Source: an uncultured Lachnospiraceae bacterium (GTDB taxonomy: Bacteria > Bacillota > Clostridia > Lachnospirales > Lachnospiraceae). From it: a stretch of 64,000 nt of DNA. A model generated the notes under the pieces. The model searched no databases, was not told where the DNA came from, and was given only the letters and a program-made list of their open reading frames with translations. Position numbers and translations under genes: made by a program. Shown here piece after piece: positions 1-8,221 of this stretch (position 1 is the first letter of the stretch; every line of letters begins with the position of its first letter). The DNA lies in NCBI GenBank assembly GCA_910576975.1, contig CAJTJY010000015.1, positions 1-64,000 of the forward strand, written 5' to 3'.

Positions 1-47
1 CATTGCTTTGCAATGTAAACCTTTTAAGCAGGCAAATACCTTCGTGC

Positions 48-106
48 GACAGCCCCTATTTTTATCTTACTAGGATTAGTGTCTCGAAAGGTCTGAATTT
101 CGCTTG
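48..106 (+). repeat. dispersed repeat, copy A
   Basis: About 55 bases starting GACAGCCCC and ending AAAGGTCTGAATTT match a stretch at 2411-2466 (ACAGCTCC, TTTTATCT, GGATTAG and AAAGGTCTGAATTT are shared in the same order). In the second copy this is the right half of a hairpin plus its downstream flank, so this copy looks like a terminator-associated intergenic repeat lying upstream of a decayed gene. Confidence 0.55.
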
Positions 107-155
107 CAAGAAAATCTTACCAACTTTTGCACTATCATATCTATCAACGGTGCTC

Positions 156-868
156 CACATCGAATGTGAAAGCAGCTTGCCAGATCGCAAGTTGGCAATC
201 CGGCTCTTTGAGTATGATGCGCAGATAGCGCTTGACGAGGGAGTGGTTACAGAAGAAACGCTGACCGTGACATTTCCCCATACAGCAGTGTTATATCTTC
301 GGTCTTATCAAAAAACGCCAGACAAAATGAAGTATGTAATCGTCACGCCAGGTGGAATGGTGCAGTATGATGTTCCAATTATGAAAGTACAGGCATATTC
401 ACTAAATGACATTTTTGAAAAGCGTTTGCTGATGCTGATACCGTTTTATATTTTTTCACATGAGAAACGCTTTCCTGAGTATAATAAAAATGAACAGAAA
501 CTTGAAGAATTGAAAGAGGAATATCAGGTTATTCTGAAAAAACTTGATGAACAGGAACAAAAAGGGGTTATCGGGGCATTTGATAAACGGACAATTATTG
601 ACTTATCCAGTGATGTCATTAAGGAGATCGCACAGAAATATGAGAATGTGCAGAAAGGCGTAGGTGATATGATGAGAGGCGCAATGATTGAAACGAGTGC
701 AAGAAAGATTTTGAATCAGGGAATAAGACGGGAATTAACGAAACGAAAAAGAAAACTGCTCTTAGGATGTTGGAAATGGAAAAACTGACAATGGAAGAAA
801 TTGCCGAGTGTCTAGAACTTAGCGTTGAAGACGTGGAGCAGATTGCGGCGGTTCAGATTGTGCAATAG
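156..868 (+). pseudogene. Rpn/PD-(D/E)XK-type nuclease remnant, frameshifted
   Basis: The readable protein resembles the C-terminal two thirds of the Rpn family (recombination-promoting nuclease/putative transposase) common in Lachnospiraceae: a conserved block around residues 'RLFEYD' and 'AVLYLRSY', then a charged helical region. The frame runs on after a one-base slip at about 726-730: the second frame reads ETKKKTALRMLEMEKLTMEE and ends at TAG 866-868, which is the family's usual helical tail with a small HTH-like end. The upstream open frame (3-155) overlaps a dispersed repeat and does not look coding, so the 5' end, with the nuclease residues, is missing. I call it a decayed copy. A sequencing error could explain the slip but not the missing start. 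Confidence 0.6.
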
Positions 869-1135
869 CTGCTTTAGAAAGCTTTTTGGCAGCATTATTG
901 TGTGATATAGAAGAAAAATATCGTTAAAGTGCTTCCTTATTTTGCTGTTTATTGTAGACAACAGACGACGTTGGAAAATTATATGACAATAATGGGAGTT
1001 GTAACAGTGTGGCTTATGCCCCAGAAACAATCCGCTGCCATGGAGTTCCTGTCAGAGGCTTGAGCATTCTGTTCATCGCATGTGTCAGGTGCTGGCGGAA
1101 CTGTCACTAAAAAAACATTTTTTTGCGTAAAACTC

Positions 1136-1164
1136 TTGAAAAACCGGAATAATTATGATAGACT
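1136..1164 (+). promoter_or_regulatory. sigma-A-like promoter of rpsF operon
   Basis: TTGAAA (1136-1141) and TAGACT (1159-1164) are separated by 17 bases and lie about 80 bases before rpsF. The leader contains a small hairpin, CCCTG-TAGCAT-CAGGG (about 1198-1213). In many bacteria the S6:S18 complex binds such a leader; I could not see the diagnostic bulge, so autoregulation is only a possibility. Confidence 0.45.
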
Positions 1165-1241
1165 AGCTAATTGTGATATATTAATTTATCCTTGCTCCCT
1201 GTAGCATCAGGGGGCCAAAAGACCAAAAGGAGGTACGAGGC

Positions 1242-1532
1242 ATGAACAAATATGAATTAGCGCTTGTCGTTAATGCAAAGATCGAGGATGAACCAAGGGC
1301 CGCAGTGGTAGAGAAAGCGAAAGAGTATATTACCCGCTTTGGCGGCACGGTTACGGAAGTGGACGAATGGGGTAAGAAGAGACTGGCTTACGAGATTCAG
1401 AAAATGAGAGAAGGCTTCTATTACTTCATCAAATTCGATGCAGACGCAGATTGTCCAGGCGAAGTTGAAAAGCGTGTGCGTATTATGGACAATGTGCTCC
1501 GTTTCTTATGCGTTAGACAAGACGAGGCATAG
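1242..1532 (+). CDS. rpsF: 30S ribosomal protein bS6
   Basis: A 96-residue protein with the full bS6 ferredoxin-like fold sequence: N-terminal MNKYELALVV strand, a central FGGTVTEVDEWGKKRLAYEI block that contacts 16S rRNA and S18, and a VMDNVLRF-type last helix. It binds 16S rRNA as a dimer with bS18 in the 30S platform. The start follows AAAGGAGG at good spacing. It is the first gene of the conserved rpsF-ssb-rpsR operon; the 18-base gap to ssb supports co-transcription. Confidence 0.97.
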   Translation: MNKYELALVVNAKIEDEPRAAVVEKAKEYITRFGGTVTEVDEWGKKRLAYEIQKMREGFYYFIKFDADADCPGEVEKRVRIMDNVLRFLCVRQDEA

Positions 1533-1550
1533 ATAGAAAGAGGAGATTAG

Positions 1551-1991
1551 ATGAATAAAGTCATACTTATGGGCAGATTAACCAGAGACCCCGAGGTCCG
1601 TTATTCGCAAGGCGAACAAGCCACCGCAGTGGCAAGATATACTTTGGCAGTAGACAGAAGGTTCCGCCGTGACGGAGACCAGCAGACAGCAGATTTTATT
1701 AATTGCGTGGCGTTTGGCAGAAGCGGTGAGTTTGCGGAAAAATATTTCCACAAGGGAATCAAGGTGGCGATCACTGGAAGAATCCAGACCGGGAGCTATA
1801 CCAACCAGGAAGGTCAGAAAGTGTATACCACGGACGTGGTGGTGGAAGAACAGGAATTTGCGGAGAGCAAAGCGGCGAGCGAGCAGTCCGGCGGATATCA
1901 ACCAGTAGCCAGACCGGAGCCCAGTGCAGCAGCAGGGGATGGTTTTATGAATATTCCTGACGGTATTGACGAGGAGTTACCCTTTAATTAG
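1551..1991 (+). CDS. ssb: single-stranded DNA-binding protein
   Basis: A 146-residue SSB. Residues 1-105 form the OB fold ([18 protein letters not shown] start, [21 protein letters not shown] core), followed by a flexible Ser/Ala/Pro-rich linker and the acidic tip DEELPFN, which in SSB proteins docks RecO, PriA, RecQ and other partners. It coats single-stranded DNA during replication and repair. Lying between rpsF and rpsR is the standard Firmicutes arrangement. The start follows AGAGGAG. Confidence 0.96.
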   Translation: MNKVILMGRLTRDPEVRYSQGEQATAVARYTLAVDRRFRRDGDQQTADFINCVAFGRSGEFAEKYFHKGIKVAITGRIQTGSYTNQEGQKVYTTDVVVEEQEFAESKAASEQSGGYQPVARPEPSAAAGDGFMNIPDGIDEELPFN

Positions 1992-2008
1992 AACAGGAGG
2001 TAAAGAAA

Positions 2009-2272
2009 ATGGCTTACAATAAAAATGATAAAAGCGATTCTCCCATGAAGAGAAGAGGCGGCATCCGCAGAAGAAAGAAAGTTTGCGTATTTTGTGGAAA
2101 AGATAATGCAATTGACTATAAAGATACCAATAAATTAAAGAGATATATTTCTGAGAGAGGCAAGATTCTTCCCAGAAGAATTACCGGGAATTGCGCAAAG
2201 CATCAGAGAGCGTTGACTGTTGCCATCAAGAGGGCAAGGCATATCGCATTGATGCCATATGTTACAGATTAA
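2009..2272 (+). CDS. rpsR: 30S ribosomal protein bS18
   Basis: An 87-residue bS18 with the basic N-terminal tail, a [15 protein letters not shown] segment whose Cys pair (VCxFC) is typical of the zinc-binding paralogue form, and the conserved [18 protein letters not shown] rRNA-binding block. It assembles next to bS6 in the 30S platform. It closes the operon; a hairpin element lies 50 bases downstream. In many Firmicutes the next genes would be gdpP-rplI-dnaB, which here lie 11 kb further on. Confidence 0.97.
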   Translation: MAYNKNDKSDSPMKRRGGIRRRKKVCVFCGKDNAIDYKDTNKLKRYISERGKILPRRITGNCAKHQRALTVAIKRARHIALMPYVTD

Positions 2273-2321
2273 ATAAAAGACAAGCGATAATCATTTCACT
2301 TGGAGAATGGTTCGGATCAAT

Positions 2322-2430
2322 TAGGGGCTGTTGTAAAATGCGGCTTATATACATTATATGGATGAGATTCTTACGTTCTGAATACCATATTTTGTATATA
2401 ACAGCTATTTTGCAACAGCTCCCTTTTTAT
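2322..2430 (+). terminator. long imperfect hairpin, probable rpsR terminator/repeat
   Basis: GGGGCTGTTGTAAAAT (2322-2337) pairs with ATTTTGCAACAGCTCC (2408-2423) apart from one G:U and one mismatch, and CTTTTTAT follows. The 70-base loop holds further AT-rich self-complementarity. The T-tract fits a rho-independent terminator. The stem plus right flank recur at 48-106, so it also belongs to a dispersed intergenic repeat. Confidence 0.6.
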
Positions 2431-2466
2431 CTAATGGGATTAGAGGGGCAAAAGGTCTGAATTTTT
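2411..2466 (+). repeat. dispersed repeat, copy B
   Basis: Right half of the hairpin at 2322-2430 plus flank, matching copy A at 48-106 and ending AAAGGTCTGAATTT in both. The match continues past the T-tract, so more than the terminator was copied. No terminal inverted repeats or target duplications could be set from two copies. Confidence 0.55.
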
Positions 2467-2547
2467 TCTTTCGTTTCTATCATGGAAAATCCTACAACAA
2501 AGAGAAAAAATTAACTAGATTTATGTAAAAATGGAATATTTGTGGGA

Positions 2548-2576
2548 TTGAATCTCTAAATCGCAGATGCTATAAT
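2548..2576 (+). promoter_or_regulatory. sigma-A promoter of the XrtG locus
   Basis: TTGAAT (2548-2553), a 17-base spacer and a perfect TATAAT (2571-2576) lie about 55 bases before the first XrtG-locus gene. It is the only good promoter seen upstream of the cluster and probably drives all eight genes, which are closely spaced or overlapping. Confidence 0.65.
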
Positions 2577-2634
2577 GAAATTCACAATAGTTTGTAAGTG
2601 AAATATGGTCAGGGAGTTGGGTGGACATGGTTAG

Positions 2635-2988
2635 ATGAGATACCATCGTTTGAAATATCGTTTATGTATGCAACATAGTTTTGATGGACGGATTGACAAT
2701 AAGCATCATCACCTAATTGAGATTGAGATTGCAGCGAGGCAGATTTCGGAAGACTTCATGGAATTTGCCAGTATGGATTCGATTTTGAAAGAGGTATTTG
2801 ATCAGTATCAGCATCAATACTTGAATGATTTTCCAGAATTTAGGGGAAATACCAGTATTGAACATATGGGAGAGGTGTTTTATCGCAAAGTGAAAGATGC
2901 GCTTGAGAAGCAGCATTGGAAATTTGCACGTTTTGAGATAAGCGAAACGCCTTTGCGTGTATATGCTATTGTAGAAGAAACGTTTTAA
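2635..2988 (+). CDS. 6-pyruvoyl-tetrahydropterin-synthase-related protein (XrtG-associated)
   Basis: A 117-residue protein with a reduced PTPS/QueD-like fold. His14 and the KHHH cluster (His24-26) sit where QueD/PTPS enzymes place their three zinc ligands (one His, then an HxH), but the catalytic Cys is not apparent. It ends with a SETPLRVYAI segment shared with the paralogue at 10641-11123 (SETPTRSYIV). Such small PTPS-like proteins (NCBIfam TIGR03112, by memory) are known companions of Gram-positive exosortase XrtG and its glycosyltransferase. Role unknown; it may bind a ligand or act in regulation rather than make pterin. The ribosome binding site is weak; the start was chosen by alignment with the paralogue. 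Confidence 0.7.
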   Translation: MRYHRLKYRLCMQHSFDGRIDNKHHHLIEIEIAARQISEDFMEFASMDSILKEVFDQYQHQYLNDFPEFRGNTSIEHMGEVFYRKVKDALEKQHWKFARFEISETPLRVYAIVEETF

Positions 2989-3022
2989 CTTAAAGTACAT
3001 CAATAGAAAGGGAGAGCCAGTT

Positions 3023-5122
3023 ATGAAAACGAAGATTATTTTTAGAGGAGTTGCTGCGGGCCTGACGTCTCTATCACTTTTGCTGTCAGGAATGCCTGTG
3101 ATGGCGACGGAATCAAGCAGTGTGGATCCGCAACAGACACAGTCGCAAGGGCAAATGCCAGGTCTCCCGGAAGAAATTAAAGGGCAACCGCGGTCAACTG
3201 CTTCAGAAGAAACGGAAAGAGAGCCGCAGTCAGAGCCTTCAGAAGAGCCGCAGTCAGAGCTTTCAGAAGAGCCGGGAGCAGAGCCACAGGCGCCAGACGA
3301 CATTTTCGATCCGGAAGCGGAAACAGAGCCAGCAAAACAGCCTCAGCCAAAAGATGGGGAAGAGAGCAACGAAGAGAAACAAGGAAAAGATCATAAAGAG
3401 ATCGAAGAACGGCAGGATTCTCAGGGTGAAGAGGCATCAGAAGCTGAGCAAGAAGATCAATATGCGCCTAGGGCGTTTTCAATCGATGATTTGTCCGTAG
3501 TAAACGGAAGTATCACAGTGGACGGAATTTTGTCTGATTGGGCAGAAGTGACAGAACGTAAAGCTTCCAGAGCAGATTCTTGGAAAGTGGCATTTTCACC
3601 AGACGGAGGCATTGTGTATTTTTGCTATACCGGCAGTGCGGGCACAGAATGGGATTATAGTTTTGCAAGCAACAACAACAGCTTTAAGTTTACATATGCA
3701 GACGGGACTGCGGGCGAGGATGCGGCGCTTTCCATTCACGCATGGCAGGACGGAGCGCTTGTAAAAAATGCTATTTGGGGAGATGTTCCAGGGGCTTCTG
3801 TGGCAGTGACTAATGAAGCGAATGGCAATAACCCAGGACCTTACACCGTGGAATTTGCGGTTCCGGCAAGTTTTTTTCATAATCTGGACTTTGTCGTGGA
3901 ATTTGGAGGAACCTCCGTTGGCGTGTCAGAGATTCAAAAAGTGAACGGCAATCCGCTAGCCGTGGAAACAAAGCCAATTTATACAGGGATCGACATTGAT
4001 GGCAATTACTCTGATTGGGCGGCGGTGGCAAAGACGGAGACCTCATGCCCCAATGAGCAGCATAAAGGATGTTTATCTCAGGCGGCAGCAGTCTATGACG
4101 GCGATTGGCTTTATCTTTATATCAAGGACGGAAAAGGAAGCAATGCTTCCGGCGCAGGGACCCATTCCAACGGTAAATATGCCATAAAGTCAGATTTGGG
4201 ATATGAGACAGACATTCAGCTTTCAACAGCGCCTGCTGTCAGCGGCGTGGACGGCGCACAAGTTGCCTATGTAGGCAGCGAGTGGGAAATTGCTATTCCA
4301 AAGGATCAGCTTCCAAAATATAGAGAGAGCCTGACGTTTGGATTTTATGAGGGTGACGTGATTGTCTCTGGCATCGTAAATCTACAGCCAGATCATGGAA
4401 ATAACCTGGAAAATCTTTTTAATGGGATAATTTATGACGGATCTTATGAAGATTGGGAGGATTATGGGCATACTACTATTGAGTATGCCACGGCTGGTTC
4501 CCAGGAATCCCAGGTTGATGCAAAAGGGGCGCTCTATTCCAGCGAAGATAAGCTGTTTGCGCATGTAGTGACAGGAATGCCTCAGCATTTACAGGAGGCA
4601 GGAGGCGAATTTACCTCTGCTGTTACCATCGCATTTAATCAAAAGCAGAGTGATCTGCAAAATGGCGCTTATGATCATAAGATGGCGTTTTATCCCCGGT
4701 TTGTGACAGTGGACGCCGGCGGAAACATCAATTGGGATCCAAAGCTTTCGGGTCTTCCCGAAGGAACATACGAATATTATATTGCTTCGACAGATGCATG
4801 GCATACATCTACTAATATCAATAATCTGAATGAAATGGATCAGTTATATGGCAAGATGATGATGACTGTCGGCAAAGATGGAAAGGATGAGATGGAATTT
4901 TACCTGGAACTGCCGATGATTGCAGGGAAACTAGGCGTGGATGAGACAGACTTGAAAGAGATTTCGGCTCAGTTTGGACGTATTGGACAACAGTGGCTTT
5001 ACACAGCGGGTACTTCCACGGGACCAATCGTAGGAGTTACGCTTTGTATAGCGACAGCTGGCTTTATTCTTTGGTATAAAAAGAAAAGCCTGATGGAACT
5101 GTTGCTTTCAACAGCAAAATAA
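3023..5122 (+). CDS. secreted surface protein with C-terminal exosortase-type sorting signal (Firmicu-CTERM-like)
   Basis: A 699-residue protein. A signal peptide (about residues 1-29, cleaved near VMATES) is followed by a low-complexity Glu/Pro/Ser/Gln region (about 30-150). Then come three related modules, each opening with a DG-x(n)-DW signature: GILSDW near residue 168, GNYSDW near 326 and GSYEDW near 470, reminiscent of CBM9/DOMON-type carbohydrate-binding beta-sandwiches. The C-terminus (from about 666) is TSTGPIVG, a hydrophobic span and KKKS. This tripartite tail matches what is known of Firmicu-CTERM signals, the proposed XrtG substrate, so I infer that this is the target of the exosortase encoded three genes downstream. 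The start follows AAAGGGAG. The acidic Pro-rich stretch may cross the wall or carry glycans. Confidence 0.75.
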   Translation: MKTKIIFRGVAAGLTSLSLLLSGMPVMATESSSVDPQQTQSQGQMPGLPEEIKGQPRSTASEETEREPQSEPSEEPQSELSEEPGAEPQAPDDIFDPEAETEPAKQPQPKDGEESNEEKQGKDHKEIEERQDSQGEEASEAEQEDQYAPRAFSIDDLSVVNGSITVDGILSDWAEVTERKASRADSWKVAFSPDGGIVYFCYTGSAGTEWDYSFASNNNSFKFTYADGTAGEDAALSIHAWQDGALVKNAIWGDVPGASVAVTNEANGNNPGPYTVEFAVPASFFHNLDFVVEFGGTSVGVSEIQKVNGNPLAVETKPIYTGIDIDGNYSDWAAVAKTETSCPNEQHKGCLSQAAAVYDGDWLYLYIKDGKGSNASGAGTHSNGKYAIKSDLGYETDIQLSTAPAVSGVDGAQVAYVGSEWEIAIPKDQLPKYRESLTFGFYEGDVIVSGIVNLQPDHGNNLENLFNGIIYDGSYEDWEDYGHTTIEYATAGSQESQVDAKGALYSSEDKLFAHVVTGMPQHLQEAGGEFTSAVTIAFNQKQSDLQNGAYDHKMAFYPRFVTVDAGGNINWDPKLSGLPEGTYEYYIASTDAWHTSTNINNLNEMDQLYGKMMMTVGKDGKDEMEFYLELPMIAGKLGVDETDLKEISAQFGRIGQQWLYTAGTSTGPIVGVTLCIATAGFILWYKKKSLMELLLSTAK

Positions 5123-5163
5123 ACCATCATATACAGAAGGAACGGATATAGGAGGAATGGGCA

Positions 5164-7623
5164 TTGAAAGACAGAAAGAAGTTACATGATCTTGTTTTTA
5201 TCATGCCCGTTCTTTATGCCATATTGGCATATGGAATGGCAAAGCTTGTTCAGAACAATGGAATGTATCCCAGTGGAATGGACGCGCTTTGCCATATTTA
5301 TAAGGGCGACGCCTTATATGATGCGGTTTGCCAAGGGGATTTTTTTCCTATTTATGACCCGTTATGGTATAATGGCGTGGAACTGTTGCGCTTTTGGGAA
5401 CCGCTTCCGGTGTATTTGATGGCGTTCTGCCGTTTTCTTGGCGGAAGTTCCATGAACGGGTACTTGGTTTTTGTGGGACTTATTTTTTGGATCGGGGCAA
5501 TTTCCTGGTTCTATGGAGGTTGGAAATTAGAACGCCCCTGGTTTGGGGTGTTTTTAGGCGTGTTGTGGTTTTTTATGCCCAATAATCTGGTGACGTTGTT
5601 TCATGAGGGTAATCTTCCCAGATCTCTTTGTATTGCGTTGCTGCCTTTTTTGCTTTGCTGGACGTATCAATATCTTCAATGCCGTCACAGGGGGGATTTG
5701 CCAAAGCTTTCTGTATGCTTTGCGGTCGTCTGCCTATGCAGCTCTGATTTTGCAGGCATGATTTTGATAGGATTTACGTTCTATTTTATTGTTGACGCAT
5801 TGATCCGCCATCAATGGAAACCACAGCTTCAAATAGCAGCGGCATTGTTTATAGGTTGCATCTTGGCAGGCGCCTGGTTGATCCCATCTCTGTTCAAAGG
5901 TGCTAATGCTGCAGTAACATCAGGTCTTTTAGATAGCTTTTTCCAGAACTTGTTTTTGTCGATTTATCCTGCAGCACGTTTTCGTAACGGACTTGAGAAC
6001 GCTTATTTTGGATTGGCGGTTTTTCTACTCGCTGTTTTTGGCATATTTCTTAGCAAAAAAAAATCCATGCCTGGTTTTTGGGCGGGAATTTTGATTTTGG
6101 GCTGTAGCTCGAATATCTTGTATCACTTTTTGGCAAAGCTTCCGTTTTCAGGGATATTGAAGATGCTTAGCTATTTTTCGATTGCGTCGTGCATGGTGCT
6201 ATTTAGCTTCCTGATTTGGGATACTTTGAAAAGGGGATGGGTTCTTATTTTTGCAGCGCTGCTTATTTTGGATGCCTTGCCCTCTCTGCCGCTGTTTTGG
6301 GGGAACCAATCTGGACATTTGCCGAAAGACAGGATGGCGTATTATTCTGACAGCACTCTTGTCGGCAAGGCAAAGGAACTGACAATGCAGAGACTGGCGC
6401 TGATTGATGAGAGTGGCCTTGGGGCAATGAGTAATTATCTGATTACTGGCTATGAAGAGACCGTGCCTGCCATGCATGGTTGTGCGCAGAATACCTCTGC
6501 GGAGTTTGCAAATATTATGCAGGTTGACCGTTCCCTGGAAGAAGGGAATTACCTGTATTTATTTGACCGTTGCCTGGAACTTGGAAATGACACGGTGATC
6601 ATCGATACAGATATCGTGAGTTCCATGGAGAAGAGTCCGGTCTTAAAGATGGACCACGCTGCCCAGAGGGTAGGCTATGATCTGGTGGACGCTACAGATC
6701 GCTATCGCCTTTATCATCTTGATGCAAAAGGTAATTGGGGGACGGTTACGAGATACAAGGCGATTGGCATTGGCTCTTTGGCTCCAGCAATTTCCAGGCA
6801 GTTTCCAGTGGTTGAGGAAACAGTGGTCACTAATTTGAATGAATTTACGTTTGAGGAGTTAAAGGATTATGACTTGATATATCTGGCGGGCTTTTCCTAC
6901 AGTGATAAGTCTGCGGCAGAGGAGCTGGTTACGAAATTGAGTGAGTCCGGGGTCCGAATTGTCATTGGGGCGGATGGAATTCCAGAGGACAGGGGAAGCA
7001 AAAATCAGAGTTTTCTGGGTGTTGTCTGCAATCCAGTCTCCTTTTCGCAGGGTTATCCTAACCTACAAACGATAGACGGCGTGCTGGATCCGCACTTATT
7101 TCCCAGCGGTTACCGGGAGTGGAACACGGTATATGTCGATGGACTGGACGATGTCTGGGGCACGGTAGAGGATTTAGACTGGGATTTGCCGTTTTATGGC
7201 ACGGTGAGGAATAAGAATATCGTCATAATCGGACTCAATCTTCCATATTATCTAAGCCTGACCCATGACGAGGGAGTGGAGGCGCTTTTGAGTCATGCAA
7301 TGAATCTGCGCATAGACGAGCTTCCAGAACGTGAGATCGTGCCTTATGAGATTCAGTATTTTGCTGATAAGATAATCATTGACGTGGATCGTGACAATGT
7401 GAATACTGGTCTTGCTTATCATGACAGCTTTGTCAGCAGGCAGGAAATTTATGCCAAGAATCACCTGACTTTCGTGAAAGCAGGAAAAACAGAGATTTTG
7501 CTGACGTATCCTTTTCTCTGGGCAGGGATATCGGCTAGCGTCATGGCGGTGATTTTTATTCTGGCTTATGCGCTGCAGCTGCGGACGCAGCGGCAAAACT
7601 CTGAGAAGGAAGCGGAGAAATAA
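5164..7623 (+). CDS. large multi-span membrane protein, PTPS-related membrane family (PF10131-like)
   Basis: An 819-residue protein with about ten to eleven N-terminal membrane spans, a long extracytoplasmic domain (about 390-780) and a last span near residue 785-805 followed by a basic tail. The loop after span 1 (GMDALCHIYKGDALYDA, then DFFPIYDPLWYNG) resembles the first outer loop of GT-C glycosyltransferases, which carries acidic catalytic residues. Proteins of this type occur beside XrtG and are named for association with PTPS-like domains. A lipid-linked sugar transferase role is inference. The start is TTG with GGAGG eight bases upstream; no ATG fits. It is preceded by the sorted protein and followed by xrtG within two bases. 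Confidence 0.65.
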   Translation: MKDRKKLHDLVFIMPVLYAILAYGMAKLVQNNGMYPSGMDALCHIYKGDALYDAVCQGDFFPIYDPLWYNGVELLRFWEPLPVYLMAFCRFLGGSSMNGYLVFVGLIFWIGAISWFYGGWKLERPWFGVFLGVLWFFMPNNLVTLFHEGNLPRSLCIALLPFLLCWTYQYLQCRHRGDLPKLSVCFAVVCLCSSDFAGMILIGFTFYFIVDALIRHQWKPQLQIAAALFIGCILAGAWLIPSLFKGANAAVTSGLLDSFFQNLFLSIYPAARFRNGLENAYFGLAVFLLAVFGIFLSKKKSMPGFWAGILILGCSSNILYHFLAKLPFSGILKMLSYFSIASCMVLFSFLIWDTLKRGWVLIFAALLILDALPSLPLFWGNQSGHLPKDRMAYYSDSTLVGKAKELTMQRLALIDESGLGAMSNYLITGYEETVPAMHGCAQNTSAEFANIMQVDRSLEEGNYLYLFDRCLELGNDTVIIDTDIVSSMEKSPVLKMDHAAQRVGYDLVDATDRYRLYHLDAKGNWGTVTRYKAIGIGSLAPAISRQFPVVEETVVTNLNEFTFEELKDYDLIYLAGFSYSDKSAAEELVTKLSESGVRIVIGADGIPEDRGSKNQSFLGVVCNPVSFSQGYPNLQTIDGVLDPHLFPSGYREWNTVYVDGLDDVWGTVEDLDWDLPFYGTVRNKNIVIIGLNLPYYLSLTHDEGVEALLSHAMNLRIDELPEREIVPYEIQYFADKIIIDVDRDNVNTGLAYHDSFVSRQEIYAKNHLTFVKAGKTEILLTYPFLWAGISASVMAVIFILAYALQLRTQRQNSEKEAEK

Positions 7624-7624
7624 A

Positions 7625-8221
7625 ATGACAAAATATATTATTGGTTTGATTGGACTTGTGGCTTGGCTGTTGCTCTTGCGTGTGCTCAATAAGGGCAAGT
7701 TGAACTTCTGGCATTTTATCGTGGGAAGCGTAGGAGCGTTTATTTTGATGCTGGTATTTTTGCAGCCGGTTTTGACGCAGCCTTTGGCACGGATTGTAGC
7801 GCTTTTAGCGAGCCTTCCAGGCAAGATCGGCGACATTTACAGTGCCCATTATAAATATGGCGTGATTTTTGTGGAGTCTGCCGTGGGAGCGATTTCTCTT
7901 AAGATAGACTTTGAGTGTTCTGGCATTATCGAGATTATGGCGTATCTTGCATTGCTAATTTTTTACCGGGTTTATACAGTCTATGAGAGGTTTTGCATTG
8001 GAATTCTGGGCGTGATAGCGTTGATTCTGGCAAATGCGCTGCGAATTACTGTGATTTGCTTGATGATCCATTTTGGCGGAATTGACAATTATTTTATTGC
8101 GCATACGTTTGTGGGGCGGCTGGTTTTTTATGCTTTGTCGGTCGTGATATACTTCTATGTATTTACGAAGCCGCAGATTTTAAAACAGAAAGTGGGGAGC
8201 TTCCGATATGACGATCATTGA
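7625..8221 (+). CDS. xrtG: exosortase family protein XrtG
   Basis: A 198-residue membrane protein with about six spans and the exosortase/archaeosortase catalytic triad in order: Cys98 in DFECSGI, Arg140 in NALRIT, His160 in AHTFVGR. Exosortases are thought to cut and transfer proteins with a short motif-TM-basic C-terminal signal, working in the membrane like sortases. The XrtG branch is confined to Gram-positive bacteria. The ATG at 7625 is preferred to a frame opening 57 bases earlier inside the upstream gene; only one base separates it from the upstream stop. Its 3' end overlaps the next gene by 14 bases, so translation is probably coupled. Confidence 0.85.
   Translation: MTKYIIGLIGLVAWLLLLRVLNKGKLNFWHFIVGSVGAFILMLVFLQPVLTQPLARIVALLASLPGKIGDIYSAHYKYGVIFVESAVGAISLKIDFECSGIIEIMAYLALLIFYRVYTVYERFCIGILGVIALILANALRITVICLMIHFGGIDNYFIAHTFVGRLVFYALSVVIYFYVFTKPQILKQKVGSFRYDDH

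Noticed and set aside
812..1030. 72-codon minus-strand ORF before rpsF
   Set aside because: It overlaps the end of the Rpn remnant and has composition typical of a reading-frame shadow.
1196..1241. S6:S18 autoregulatory RNA leader
   Set aside because: A small hairpin is present, but I could not identify the conserved bulge motif, so it was not listed as a riboregulator.
3177..3437. Leu/Ala-rich minus-strand ORF inside the sorted protein gene
   Set aside because: A mirror of the Glu/Pro/Ser-rich coding repeat on the other strand; no start signal.
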